This document shows, in pieces, positions 40,882 through 51,919 of a DNA stretch of 64,000 bases (its first letter is position 1; each line of letters opens with the position of its first letter). The translations under genes were made by a program, and so were the position numbers. The notes beneath the pieces were generated by a model that was given only the letters and a program-made list of their open reading frames with translations, searched no databases and had not been told where the DNA came from. This DNA comes from Lachnospiraceae bacterium (GTDB lineage Bacteria; Bacillota; Clostridia; Lachnospirales; Lachnospiraceae). The stretch covers positions 1 through 64,000 of the forward strand of contig SVFT01000014.1 of the NCBI GenBank assembly GCA_015056735.1, in the 5' to 3' direction.

Positions 40882-41805
40882 TTGGAAATCTTTAAGAACG
40901 AGAGGCTGCGGCCGCTTTTGGCTGCGTTTTGCGCATTCGGCTGGTCGCTGGCTTACCCGTTTATCAAGATCGGATATCGTGTTTTGGGAATCGGAGAGGA
41001 TCTTGGCAGCAAGCTCGTATTTGCCGGGATTCGCTTCACAATGGCCGGAATCCTTGTGCTTTGCTTTGCAAGATCGCTTCATGCGGATATCCGTATTCGT
41101 GAAAAAAATGTTTGGCCGCATGTTTTGCTCTTTGCGGTCGTGAACACATGGCTGCATTATCTGACTGCCTATATCGGCCTGACCTATATCCCGAGTTCAC
41201 GCTCGACGATCCTTGATTCGATGGGTGGTTTCTTTTTGATCATTTTATCGGGATTCTTGTATCGCGAAGATAAGATCGATGCTCGCAAAGTGATCGGCTG
41301 TATCGTCGGTATTCTCGGCATCTTCATGATCAATGTCGGACCGATCGGGGAGATGCTGTCCGGGATTTCTTTTCTCGGAGACGGGCTGATCCTCTTGAAT
41401 GCATGCTGCGCGGCCTGGGGAGGGATCATCACCAGAAATATCTCTAAGAAGGTCGACGTGACGCTGGCGACCGGTTACAGTATGCTGATCGGCGGGCTGA
41501 TGCTGCTTTTGTGTGGCGCTGTGGCCGGGATTCAAGTTTCGTGGAATATCACGCTTTCCGGAATTGGCGTCATCTGCGTTCTGTTCCTGATCTCGGCGGT
41601 ATGCTTTGGGATATACAATCTGTTGCTGGCCAATCATCCGATCAGCAAGGTTGCGATCTTTAATGCACTGATCCCGGTGCTGGGCGTGATGTTTGCATCG
41701 CTTCTTTTAGGCGAGCCGTTTAAGTGGCAGTATCTTGCGGCATGCTTGTGCGTAGCGACAGGGATCTACATGATCAATACGGACAGGAAAACGAAACAAA
41801 AATAA
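40882..41805 (+). CDS. DMT/EamA-family transporter
   Basis: 10-TM-like ORF; GGFFLIILSGFLYREDKI; probable TTG start. Confidence 0.85.
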   Translation: MEIFKNERLRPLLAAFCAFGWSLAYPFIKIGYRVLGIGEDLGSKLVFAGIRFTMAGILVLCFARSLHADIRIREKNVWPHVLLFAVVNTWLHYLTAYIGLTYIPSSRSTILDSMGGFFLIILSGFLYREDKIDARKVIGCIVGILGIFMINVGPIGEMLSGISFLGDGLILLNACCAAWGGIITRNISKKVDVTLATGYSMLIGGLMLLLCGAVAGIQVSWNITLSGIGVICVLFLISAVCFGIYNLLLANHPISKVAIFNALIPVLGVMFASLLLGEPFKWQYLAACLCVATGIYMINTDRKTKQK

Positions 41806-41849
41806 ATGATGATCCGTGAGGGATCCATCATGACAAGGGGGGGTACAAT

Positions 41850-42707
41850 GTGATGAACAGAACCATAAGATTAAATGACGGCTCGGACCTTCCGGTACTA
41901 GGTATGGGAACCTGGTTTATGGGAGAGAACAAAAGTATAAGAGCTGAGGAGATCAATGCACTTCGAACCGGGATCAGGAAAGGAATCAGGCTGATCGACA
42001 CGGCTGAAATGTACGGGTCCGGCTTATCGGAAGAGCTGATCGGTGAGGCGATCAAAGGGATCGACCGCGAGTCGCTCTATCTGGTCTCCAAAGTACTTCC
42101 GTCCAATGCAGGCGGCAGCAGTCTGGAGCGAAGCCTGGATGCCTCTTTAAAGCGGCTCGGAACCGACCATCTGGACCTGTATCTCTATCACTGGCGCGGC
42201 TCCTATCCGCTTGAGGAGACGGTCGCTAAGATGGAAGATATGGTTCGTAAAGGGAAGATCAAGAGGTGGGGCGTTTCGAATTTTGACACGGACGACATGG
42301 AAGAGCTCCTTGCAGTACCGAATGGCAGCCACTGCGCGGTCAACCAGGTACTCTATCACCTTGGCTCCCGCGGGATCGAATTTGAATTGCTCCCTTTTTT
42401 AAGAGAAAAGAATATCCCCGTGATGGCATATTGCCCGCTTGCGCAGGCGGGGATGCTTCAGAGAAAACTCCTGTCTGACCCGACGCTCCAAAACGTGGCG
42501 GGAAAATACGGCGTGACCGTGATGCAGCTTCTTCTGATATTTGTGCTGCATACCGATCATGTGTGTGCGATCCCGAAGAGCGGGAAGGCGGAGCATGTGA
42601 AGCTGAATGTGCAGGCAGCGGAGATCCAGCTGGAAGACGAGGATTATCGGAAGATCTCGGATGCCTTCCCTGCGCCGACACATAAGACATATTTGGATAT
42701 AGTATAA
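41850..42707 (+). CDS. Aldo/keto reductase
   Basis: LPVLGMGTW..IDTAEMYGSG..YHWRGSYPLEET. Confidence 0.92.
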   Translation: MMNRTIRLNDGSDLPVLGMGTWFMGENKSIRAEEINALRTGIRKGIRLIDTAEMYGSGLSEELIGEAIKGIDRESLYLVSKVLPSNAGGSSLERSLDASLKRLGTDHLDLYLYHWRGSYPLEETVAKMEDMVRKGKIKRWGVSNFDTDDMEELLAVPNGSHCAVNQVLYHLGSRGIEFELLPFLREKNIPVMAYCPLAQAGMLQRKLLSDPTLQNVAGKYGVTVMQLLLIFVLHTDHVCAIPKSGKAEHVKLNVQAAEIQLEDEDYRKISDAFPAPTHKTYLDIV

Positions 42708-42724
42708 TGAGCCAGGGGGCTAGT

Positions 42725-42793
42725 TGAGCCAGGGGGACGGGGTTGGTGGTCCATCTTCTCAAAATGGACCACCAACCCCGTCCCCCTGGCTCA
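42725..42793. repeat. Perfect 30-bp-arm palindrome (REP/REPIN-like)
   Basis: TGAGCCAGGGGGACGGGGTTGGTGGTCCAT-cttctcaaa-exact reverse complement. Confidence 0.97.
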
Positions 42794-43666
42794 TATTCTG
42801 GGTTTGCATGATACCCCGATTCCCAGTCCGCCGTAACCGATGTGGGTGCAGGTGGCAAGACCGAGGAGTCCGCTTAAGACCGGAATACCCGGAAAGGCTG
42901 CTTTTACTTCTTCCACAAAAGCGGCGTCTTCTGCTTCGCTGACAGCAGTGGCGGTCATCAGATAGAAGTCGCCCTTCTCATACCAGGACTGAAAACGCGT
43001 CTCCAGATCACGCCGGATCGCAGCGAACATCTCACGCTTGGCCTGGTTCATACCACGCGACTTTTTGTAGAGGTCGATCGTCCCTACATCAAATTTCATA
43101 ATAGGCTTGATATTTAAGATCGAGGCGGCAATGGCAGCGGTAGAGCTGATCCGGCCGCCTTTTTTTAAGTGGCGGATATCGTTGATCGCGACATAGATGA
43201 CTTCTTTGGCTTTATATTGTTCCAGAACTTCCTTGATCTTCTCTGCCGGAAGTCCTTTATCAATCAGGTCGATCGCATCGAGGATCGTGCAATACTGCGG
43301 TACGGATACGCGCCCGTTGTCAACCGGGAACACGCGGCCTTCATACTGCTCTTCGGAGGCGAGGATGGCGGCCGTGTTGTACGACCCTGAAAGGCCGCTG
43401 CTGATCGGGATATAGAGGATCTTGTCATATGTCTGAAGCGCCTTGTCCCAGAGCTGCGATAGTTCCGGGATGGAGGGCTGACTTGTTGTGATCTCCGCGC
43501 CTGCAAGCTGCTTTTGAAAAAACTCGCTTCTGGACAGCGTCACACCTTCGTGATACAGCTTGCCGTCCATGTTAAACGGGGCAGGCAAAACAAAGACGCC
43601 GAGACGCTCAGCGTCCGCGGCGGTTATACTGCTGTGGCTGTCGGTAGCGATACCGATTCTGCTCAT
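42791..43666 (-). CDS. DegV family protein
   Basis: IGIATDSHSSITAADAERLGVFVLPAPFNMDGKLYHEGV; IPISSGLSGSYNTA. Confidence 0.93.
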   Translation of the reverse strand: MSRIGIATDSHSSITAADAERLGVFVLPAPFNMDGKLYHEGVTLSRSEFFQKQLAGAEITTSQPSIPELSQLWDKALQTYDKILYIPISSGLSGSYNTAAILASEEQYEGRVFPVDNGRVSVPQYCTILDAIDLIDKGLPAEKIKEVLEQYKAKEVIYVAINDIRHLKKGGRISSTAAIAASILNIKPIMKFDVGTIDLYKKSRGMNQAKREMFAAIRRDLETRFQSWYEKGDFYLMTATAVSEAEDAAFVEEVKAAFPGIPVLSGLLGLATCTHIGYGGLGIGVSCKPRI

Positions 43667-43813
43667 AATAGCCGGTTCCTCTCAAAAATACTTTGATACT
43701 CTAAATTTTATGCTTATCAAAGAAAATTGTCAAACGTTCGCCTGATTGTAAAGTAGTGCGATTTGTGCTAGTGTTGACATAAGAAACCCGATGTTTTTCC
43801 TCTTTAGGAGGCG

Positions 43814-46198
43814 ATGCATATGGATTATCCGACATTTGGCCAATGGGCATTGGAATTTGGTGACGATTGTATGGTCACCTCGATCATTTTAAGTGAGAAA
43901 ACCTGCAAGCTCCTTGGATTTGCGCCCGATACGACTTGCATTACGCCGGAACAGTTCTGGATCGGGAAACTCCATCCTGATGATATCGACCGAGTAACGA
44001 AGATTACGTTCGCGGGTGCGCAGCTGCGGCCCGATGCGCCTGATCTTGATGTGAGGTATCGCATGTTGACGGATCGCGGGTACAGATGGTTTCATGCGTA
44101 TTGCGATATTGAGCGTAATCAGGACGGTGCACCGATTCGCGGGAGAGGGATCCTCATTGATATTGATGAGGAAGTGCGAAGCAAGGAACTTCTGGAGATA
44201 CAGCTCAATTCAATCTATGCAATGAACGGCGCGGCCAGATGGCAGGTCGATTACGACAGGATCACGGGCAAGCGGACTTTTTCCGCATCGAACGGATTCT
44301 GGACGCTTTTAAAATACCGGCCGGAGGATGATGTCGATAATACCATGAACGGCTTTCGTTATGCTGTGCTGCCGGAAGATATCGACGATCTTATGAAAGC
44401 CTATTTCGAGTTTGAAGCAGATGATGATCCTGCGCACTCTTATGATCATACGTTCCGCGTCTTGGACAGGAACGGCGATATTGTCTGGGGGCATTCGATC
44501 GCAAGCAAGATTCTGGATGAAAACGGCAGGATCATTCAGGTGATCGGCCTTTTCACGGACATCACGGAGTCGAAAAAGGCAGAACAGCAGTCCGGCCTGA
44601 TCGAAGCACTTTCCCATGAATACCAGACGCTTTGGTATATCAGGGAGAGCGATCGGATCATGAATTTTGTATCCAACGAAACGGATTCCAAGACAGCTGC
44701 ACAGATTATCCTTGATATGCGTGATGCGAGCTATCAGGCGGCTGTGAAGTCGTATGTCGAGAAGTACGTGGTGCCGGAGGATCGCGACAGGTGCCTTCGG
44801 GAGATGGATTTTGACTATGTCCTTGAAAAGACCATGTACGGTGCGGCGCATCAGGTAAACTATGCACGCTGCGCATTCAACGGTATGGTGCACTACTATC
44901 AGGCAATCTATGTGAGAACGGATGATGACCATTCCGTTGTCGCGCTTGGTTTCCGCAATATCGACAACACGGTCAAGGAAGAGCAGAAAAAACAGCGCAT
45001 GCTCCAGATCACGGCAGCAGAACTCAAGCAGGCAAAGGACGAGGCAGAAGCTGCGAACAAGGCCAAGACGAACTTCCTGTTTAACATGTCACATGATATC
45101 CGAACGCCGATGAATGCGGTACTCGGGTTTAATGAGATGGCACTCAAACATATCGGGGACAATGAAAAAGTACGAGATTGCATTCATAAGGTTAAGATTT
45201 CCGGTGAATACATGCTGAGTATCTTAAATGACATCCTTGAGATGGCCCGCATCGAAAACGGAAGGCTTGAGATCAGTGAGGAGGCGATGGATCTGAATGA
45301 GCACGGCCAGCGGATTTATGCGATGACCGTGGAATCTGCGAAGAAAAAAGGGATCGACTTCAGGATCGCACCAAGTGGTGTCATTCATAATACGGTATAT
45401 GGCGATAAGCTTCATTTGGACCAGATTTCCATGAACATCCTATCCAATGCGATCAAGTATACGCCTCCCGGCGGCAAGGTTGACTGCATTGTGAGTGAGC
45501 TCCCGGGCAAGACAGAGGACTATGGCCTGTTTCGCGTGACGGTCAAGGATACCGGAATCGGAATGAAGAAAGAGTTCATGGAACACATTTTTGACATGTT
45601 TGAACGTGAACGCAATGATTCGACGATCGGGCAGCAGGGAACCGGCCTTGGCATGAGCATCACCAAGAAACTGGTCGACGCGATGAACGGTACGATCGAG
45701 ATCGAGAGCGAACCCGGAAAAGGAACGACCGTGACGGTGACGACGCCGCTTCGATACGCGGATCCGGCGGAAGTCGCGCGCAAACAGGATTTGGAGGAAT
45801 TCACGCTCGCCGGAAAGCATATCCTGCTTGCGGAAGACAACGAACTCAACGCGGAGATCGCATGCAGCATCTTAGAGTCTGCCGACATGACGGTTGAAGT
45901 TGCAACGGACGGGCAGGCTGCAGTAGAAGCGGTTGCAAATCATCCCGCAAGGACGTATGATTGTATCCTGATGGATGTGCAGATGCCGCGTATGGATGGT
46001 TATACGGCTACAAAGATGATTCGCGCCATGAAAGATGAGGAGAAGGCCAAGATCCCCATTATTGCTATGACGGCGAACGCTTTTGCGGAGGATCGCAAAC
46101 ATGCTTTGGAGATCGGCATGGACGCACACATCGCAAAACCGGTTGACATCAGGAAATTGCACGAAGCGATGAGTGAAGTGCTGCAAAGGAGCAGATAA
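43814..46198 (+). CDS. PAS-containing hybrid sensor histidine kinase/response regulator
   Basis: PAS regions; NMSHDIRTPMNAVLGF H-box; C-terminal receiver DCILMDVQMPRMDGY. Confidence 0.93.
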   Translation: MHMDYPTFGQWALEFGDDCMVTSIILSEKTCKLLGFAPDTTCITPEQFWIGKLHPDDIDRVTKITFAGAQLRPDAPDLDVRYRMLTDRGYRWFHAYCDIERNQDGAPIRGRGILIDIDEEVRSKELLEIQLNSIYAMNGAARWQVDYDRITGKRTFSASNGFWTLLKYRPEDDVDNTMNGFRYAVLPEDIDDLMKAYFEFEADDDPAHSYDHTFRVLDRNGDIVWGHSIASKILDENGRIIQVIGLFTDITESKKAEQQSGLIEALSHEYQTLWYIRESDRIMNFVSNETDSKTAAQIILDMRDASYQAAVKSYVEKYVVPEDRDRCLREMDFDYVLEKTMYGAAHQVNYARCAFNGMVHYYQAIYVRTDDDHSVVALGFRNIDNTVKEEQKKQRMLQITAAELKQAKDEAEAANKAKTNFLFNMSHDIRTPMNAVLGFNEMALKHIGDNEKVRDCIHKVKISGEYMLSILNDILEMARIENGRLEISEEAMDLNEHGQRIYAMTVESAKKKGIDFRIAPSGVIHNTVYGDKLHLDQISMNILSNAIKYTPPGGKVDCIVSELPGKTEDYGLFRVTVKDTGIGMKKEFMEHIFDMFERERNDSTIGQQGTGLGMSITKKLVDAMNGTIEIESEPGKGTTVTVTTPLRYADPAEVARKQDLEEFTLAGKHILLAEDNELNAEIACSILESADMTVEVATDGQAAVEAVANHPARTYDCILMDVQMPRMDGYTATKMIRAMKDEEKAKIPIIAMTANAFAEDRKHALEIGMDAHIAKPVDIRKLHEAMSEVLQRSR

Positions 46199-46203
46199 AA
46201 GAA

Positions 46204-47532
46204 TTGAACAAGGATCTGACGATAGGAAAGCCGGAGAGTGTATTGGCGCAGTTTTGCCTGCCGCTCTTCGGCAGTGTTATTTTTCAGCAGTTATATAATA
46301 TAGCGGACAGTCTGGTCGCCGGTAAGTTTATCGGAGAAAATGCGCTGGCTGCAGTCGGTAACAGCTATGAGATCACGCTGATCTTCATTGCGTTTGCATT
46401 CGGTTGTAACATCGGCTGCTCCGTAACGACCTCGATGTTCTTTGGAGCCAAGGAATACGGCAGGTGCAAGACCGCGGTTTCTACCGCGATGATTGGAAGT
46501 GCCGTGTTGTGTGCTGTTTTAATGGCGTTCGGGCTTTTCTTTTGCGGAGATCTCTTAACACTCATCCGCACACCTGCCGAAGTCTATGACGATTCCAAGC
46601 TGTATCTGGACATTTATATATGGGGGCTTCCGTTCGTACTCTTCTATAATATTGCGAACGGAATCTTTTCCGCGATGGGCGATTCCGTGACGCCGTTTCG
46701 TTTTCTCGCCGTTTCATCCGTCAGCAATATCGCGATGGATATCTGGTTTGTGGCGGGCCTTGATATGGGCGTCGCGGGTGTGGCCTGGGCGACTTTTATC
46801 TGTCAAGGTGTGAGCTGCCTGCTGGCGTTTTGTGTGGTGCTTAAGAGACTGTGCGGACTTGAAGTGGAAGGAAAGGTAAAGCTTTTTTCCGGTGAGATCT
46901 TTGGGCGCATTGTCAAAGTGGCGGTTCCGAGCATCCTGCAGCAAAGTTTTATCTCGGTCGGCAATATCGTGATCCAGGGGCTGATCAATGGCTTCGGCCC
47001 CGGCGTGATGGCGGGATATTCTGCGGCGATCAAACTCAATAACCTCGTGATCACATCGTTTACCACGATGGGCAACGGGATCTCCAACTATGCGGCGCAG
47101 AACATCGGCGCCGGAAAGCTTGACCGCATCCGCGCGGGATTTAAAGCGGGCCTGAAGATGGTCTGGATGATCGCTTTTCCGCTTGCAATCCTGTATGTTT
47201 TCTGCGGGAAATGGCTTCTTATGCTCTTTTTGGAGGACCCGTCCGCGGAAGCACTGCATGCGGGCGAAATGTTCCTTTGCATCGTATCGCCGTTCTATTT
47301 TGCCGTATCGGCAAAGCTGACGGCAGACGGGATCCTGCGCGGAGGCACGATGATGGGAAGATTCATGATCGCAACCTTTACGGATCTGATCCTTCGTGTG
47401 ATCCTGGCGATCGTTCTGTCGGGTACATCGCTTGGCGCTACCGGTATCTGGTGCGCATGGCCTCTTGGCTGGATCATCGCGGCGGGCCTGTCCCTTTTCT
47501 TCTATCATAACGGTCCGTGGAGAAAAGCATGA
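46204..47532 (+). CDS. MATE-family efflux transporter
   Basis: PLFGSVIFQQLYNIADSLVAGKFIGENALAAVG; probable TTG start. Confidence 0.93.
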   Translation: MNKDLTIGKPESVLAQFCLPLFGSVIFQQLYNIADSLVAGKFIGENALAAVGNSYEITLIFIAFAFGCNIGCSVTTSMFFGAKEYGRCKTAVSTAMIGSAVLCAVLMAFGLFFCGDLLTLIRTPAEVYDDSKLYLDIYIWGLPFVLFYNIANGIFSAMGDSVTPFRFLAVSSVSNIAMDIWFVAGLDMGVAGVAWATFICQGVSCLLAFCVVLKRLCGLEVEGKVKLFSGEIFGRIVKVAVPSILQQSFISVGNIVIQGLINGFGPGVMAGYSAAIKLNNLVITSFTTMGNGISNYAAQNIGAGKLDRIRAGFKAGLKMVWMIAFPLAILYVFCGKWLLMLFLEDPSAEALHAGEMFLCIVSPFYFAVSAKLTADGILRGGTMMGRFMIATFTDLILRVILAIVLSGTSLGATGIWCAWPLGWIIAAGLSLFFYHNGPWRKA

Positions 47533-47566
47533 GCAGGCGATGGAACGCATTAACGCAAAAAAGTGC

Positions 47567-47595
47567 TTGCAAAGATTAAGATTGTATACTATGAT
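47567..47595 (+). promoter_or_regulatory. Putative promoter TTGCAA-N17-TATGAT upstream of gdhA
   Basis: 17-bp spacing. Confidence 0.6.
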
Positions 47596-47609
47596 ACGTT
47601 ATAGCAAAG

Positions 47610-49026
<1,417 letters not shown>

Positions 49027-49028
49027 GA

Positions 49029-50570
49029 ATGAAAAAAGAAACAATTCTGGTACTCGATTTCGGCGGTCAGTATAATCAGCTGATCGCCCGTCGAGTCAGA
49101 GAGTGCAACGTATACGCGGAAGTACACCCGTATACGTTGTCGCTCGACAAGATCAAAGAGATGGCCCCGAAGGGCATCATTTTTACAGGAGGACCGAACA
49201 GCGTTTACGACCCGGCATCGCCTCATTACGACAAGGCAATCCTGGAACTCGGCATTCCGGTCCTCGGTATCTGCTATGGTTCGCAGCTGATGGCGTATAT
49301 GCTGGGCGGTGAGGTGAAGACAGCACCTGTCAGTGAATATGGTCATACGGATGTGACAGTCAGCACGTCCAGCAAACTGTTCCACGGGATCGAAGAGAAT
49401 ACGAGTGTGTGGATGAGCCACACGGACTACATTGCAAAGGCGCCGGCAGGATTTGAAGTGACGGCGCATTCCGCTGTCTGCCCCGTCGCGGCGATGGAGA
49501 ATGCCGCAAAGAGGCTCTATGCAACGCAGTTCCATCCGGAAGTCCTTCACACCAGGGATGGGAAGAAGATCATTTCCAATTTCGTATATACGGTCTGCGG
49601 CTGTATCGGAGACTGGACGATGGATTCTTTCGTAGAGTCCAAGATCCGCGAGATCAAGGAACAGGTCGGCAACGGAAAGACACTTTGCGCACTTTCCGGC
49701 GGTGTGGATTCATCGGTTGCGGCCGTACTGATGTCCAAGGCGATCGGTAAGAACCTGACCTGTGTATTCGTAGACCACGGCCTCCTCCGAAAGGATGAGG
49801 GCGATCAGGTAGAGGGCGTATTCGGCCCGAACGGTTCCTATGACCTTAACTTTATCCGCGTCAATGCGCAGGAGCGTTTTTACAAGAAGCTTGCAGGCGT
49901 GGAGGATCCGGAACAGAAGCGCAAGATCATCGGTGAAGAGTTCATCCGTGTCTTTGAAGAAGAGGCAAAGAAGATCGGTGCCGTTGACTACCTTGTACAG
50001 GGTACGATCTATCCCGATGTGATCGAATCGGGACTCGGCAAGTCTGCCGTCATCAAGTCTCATCACAATGTGGGCGGACTTCCCGATTGCGTGGATTTTA
50101 AAGAGATCATTGAGCCGCTTCGCATGCTCTTTAAAGATGAGGTGCGTAAGGCCGGATCCGAACTTGGTATCCCATCATTCCTGACCATGCGTCAGCCATT
50201 CCCCGGACCGGGCCTCGGCGTACGTATCGTCGGTGAAGTCACAGCTGAGAAGGTGCGTATCGTGCAGGAAGCGGATGCGATCTTCCGCGAAGAGCTCGAC
50301 AAGGCCGAGCTGAAGCAGCGCCCAGGCCAGTACTTTGCAGCACTGTCCAATATGCGTTCCGTCGGTGTCATGGGTGACTTCAGAACCTATGATTATGCGA
50401 TCGTCCTTCGTGCGGTCAACACGACCGATTTCATGACGGCTGACTGCACCGAGATCCCGTTCGACGTGCAGCAACGTTGCATGACGCGTATCATCAACGA
50501 AGTCAAAGGGGTCAACCGCGTCCTGTTCGACTTGACGAGCAAACCCCCGGGAACGATAGAATTCGAATAA
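49029..50570 (+). CDS. guaA: Glutamine-hydrolyzing GMP synthase
   Basis: GATase GICYGSQ + [10 protein letters not shown] + [13 protein letters not shown]. Confidence 0.97.
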   Translation: MKKETILVLDFGGQYNQLIARRVRECNVYAEVHPYTLSLDKIKEMAPKGIIFTGGPNSVYDPASPHYDKAILELGIPVLGICYGSQLMAYMLGGEVKTAPVSEYGHTDVTVSTSSKLFHGIEENTSVWMSHTDYIAKAPAGFEVTAHSAVCPVAAMENAAKRLYATQFHPEVLHTRDGKKIISNFVYTVCGCIGDWTMDSFVESKIREIKEQVGNGKTLCALSGGVDSSVAAVLMSKAIGKNLTCVFVDHGLLRKDEGDQVEGVFGPNGSYDLNFIRVNAQERFYKKLAGVEDPEQKRKIIGEEFIRVFEEEAKKIGAVDYLVQGTIYPDVIESGLGKSAVIKSHHNVGGLPDCVDFKEIIEPLRMLFKDEVRKAGSELGIPSFLTMRQPFPGPGLGVRIVGEVTAEKVRIVQEADAIFREELDKAELKQRPGQYFAALSNMRSVGVMGDFRTYDYAIVLRAVNTTDFMTADCTEIPFDVQQRCMTRIINEVKGVNRVLFDLTSKPPGTIEFE

Positions 50571-50583
50571 TGGATTATGTCAT

Positions 50584-50833
50584 AGGGCAAAGCAGATTAT
50601 CCTCCAAGAGGTAAACTGTCTTATCCTGAAAGAATATAATAAAACAATAGTAACAGACCTTGTGAAAGATCACTAAACTGTCTTTCCAAGGTCTGTTCTT
50701 TTGTTTATTAATCCTTGTAGTATAAGGCGTTGATAGGATTAATGACTCTGGAGTTAGAGTCTTTTACAGATAACCAATAAGAAGTATTATGGGTACTCAT
50801 TATCTATGGGTGGAGGATAAGCTGCTTTGCCCT
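50584..50833. repeat. 23-bp inverted repeats bracketing the guaA terminator
   Basis: AGGGCAAAGCAGATTATCCTCCA (50584-50606) inverted at 50811-50833 (TGGAGGATAAGCTGCTTTGCCCT), one mismatch. Confidence 0.85.
50651..50702 (+). terminator. guaA terminator
   Basis: ACAGACCTTgtGAAAGA...TCTTTCcaAGGTCTGT then TTCTTTTGTTT. Confidence 0.75.
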
Positions 50834-50873
50834 TTGGAGGATAAAGTAGAGTGCCCAATGATAGATAAAATGT

Positions 50874-50909
50874 GGGAATCCGCTTAAATAGTGGGTTCCC
50901 ATTTTTTTG
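50874..50909 (+). terminator. Terminator hairpin preceding doublet A
   Basis: GGGAATCC...GGGTTCCC-ATTTTTTT. Confidence 0.75.
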
Positions 50910-50931
50910 TGGTTGCAAAATGGTTGCAAAA
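50910..50931 (+). repeat. 11-bp doublet A (TGGTTGCAAAA x2)
   Basis: Perfect tandem duplication. Confidence 0.9.
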
Positions 50932-51122
50932 ATTATGCATTCACTTTTTAAAGAATCTTAAGCCGGATATCATGACCGGCATCAATCACTCATTCGAGTA
51001 ATTTTCACATATATAACTATCTACAAACATTTTCGGATTTTCGAAAATCATATGCCACATATCTTTTGAAAAAAGGATAGAGAAAATTTAAGTAATCAGT
51101 TCTGACTCGTTCCAAATAGAAG

Positions 51123-51485
51123 GTGAAAGCAAATGAGTGGCTTGAGAAGATTAATATTCGCCTTGGCTTGATTCCGAATAAAGACATTGAAGATAAGCGG
51201 TTAGAATTGGTTAGTTATTACCGGGCGTGTGAGTCCTATCTGACTAATGACATGAGGATTGCAATCAGAAACGAAGATGTTAAAGGCTTTGGTGTTTTAG
51301 TAAGTCGATTGACGGCATCTAATCCTGATGGAACGGTTGCAAGACGAGATCCGGGATGGGAAGAGCTGTTTGATTTTGAAATCAAGTTTGGAGAGTATCT
51401 TGAGATGAAGAATAAGAATGTTAAGACGGAGGATATTATCAAAGAGTTAGAGCAGCCTAAACGTGTCAGTATGCGGAAAAGATAA
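51123..51485 (+). CDS. Small hypothetical protein
   Basis: 120-aa ORF, GTG start, upstream of RM genes. Confidence 0.6.
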   Translation: MKANEWLEKINIRLGLIPNKDIEDKRLELVSYYRACESYLTNDMRIAIRNEDVKGFGVLVSRLTASNPDGTVARRDPGWEELFDFEIKFGEYLEMKNKNVKTEDIIKELEQPKRVSMRKR

Positions 51486-51566
51486 TTCCAATTTACCGTT
51501 AACTACAAAAAAAGCGCTTTAAAAATCGTTATTATTGTGATGCGACAGAACAAATGTTTGGTAGCA

Positions 51567-51610
51567 AAATCAAGATTTATTCTTGCAATTACAGGAATAA
51601 ATCTTGATTT
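51567..51610. repeat. Perfect 16-bp inverted repeat (19-bp stem allowing one G-U)
   Basis: AAATCAAGATTTATTC...GAATAAATCTTGATTT. Confidence 0.95.
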
Positions 51611-51682
51611 AGAAAACGCTATAGCATATAATGTATTGCGTAGTAGCAAAAGTACAATATATTGAGAATAGAAAGATAAAAA

Positions 51683-51907
51683 ATGAGTATAAGTTATAAG
51701 AAACTATGGAAATTACTGATAGATAAGGAAATGATGAAAAAAGATCTCCAAAGAGAGGCAGGCATAAGTTGGGCGTCAGTTACAAAGATGTCAAAGGGAG
51801 AAGTTGTCGGAACGGAGATCTTGATGAAAGTATGCAAGACACTTCATTGCGATATTGGAGATATTGTTGAATTTATTGAAGATGATAATGCAGAAAATAA
51901 TGATTAA
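51683..51907 (+). CDS. XRE/Cro-type regulator (possible RM controller protein)
   Basis: 74 aa; KKDLQREAGISWASVTKMSKGEVVGTEILMKVCKTLHCDIGDI. Confidence 0.85.
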   Translation: MSISYKKLWKLLIDKEMMKKDLQREAGISWASVTKMSKGEVVGTEILMKVCKTLHCDIGDIVEFIEDDNAENND

Positions 51908-51919
51908 GGGTGTGAATAT

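Noticed and set aside
50992-51002. ATTCGAGTAAT as a second copy of the guaA 3' end (ATTCGAATAAT)
   Set aside because: Only 10/11 match in an AT-rich region; could be chance
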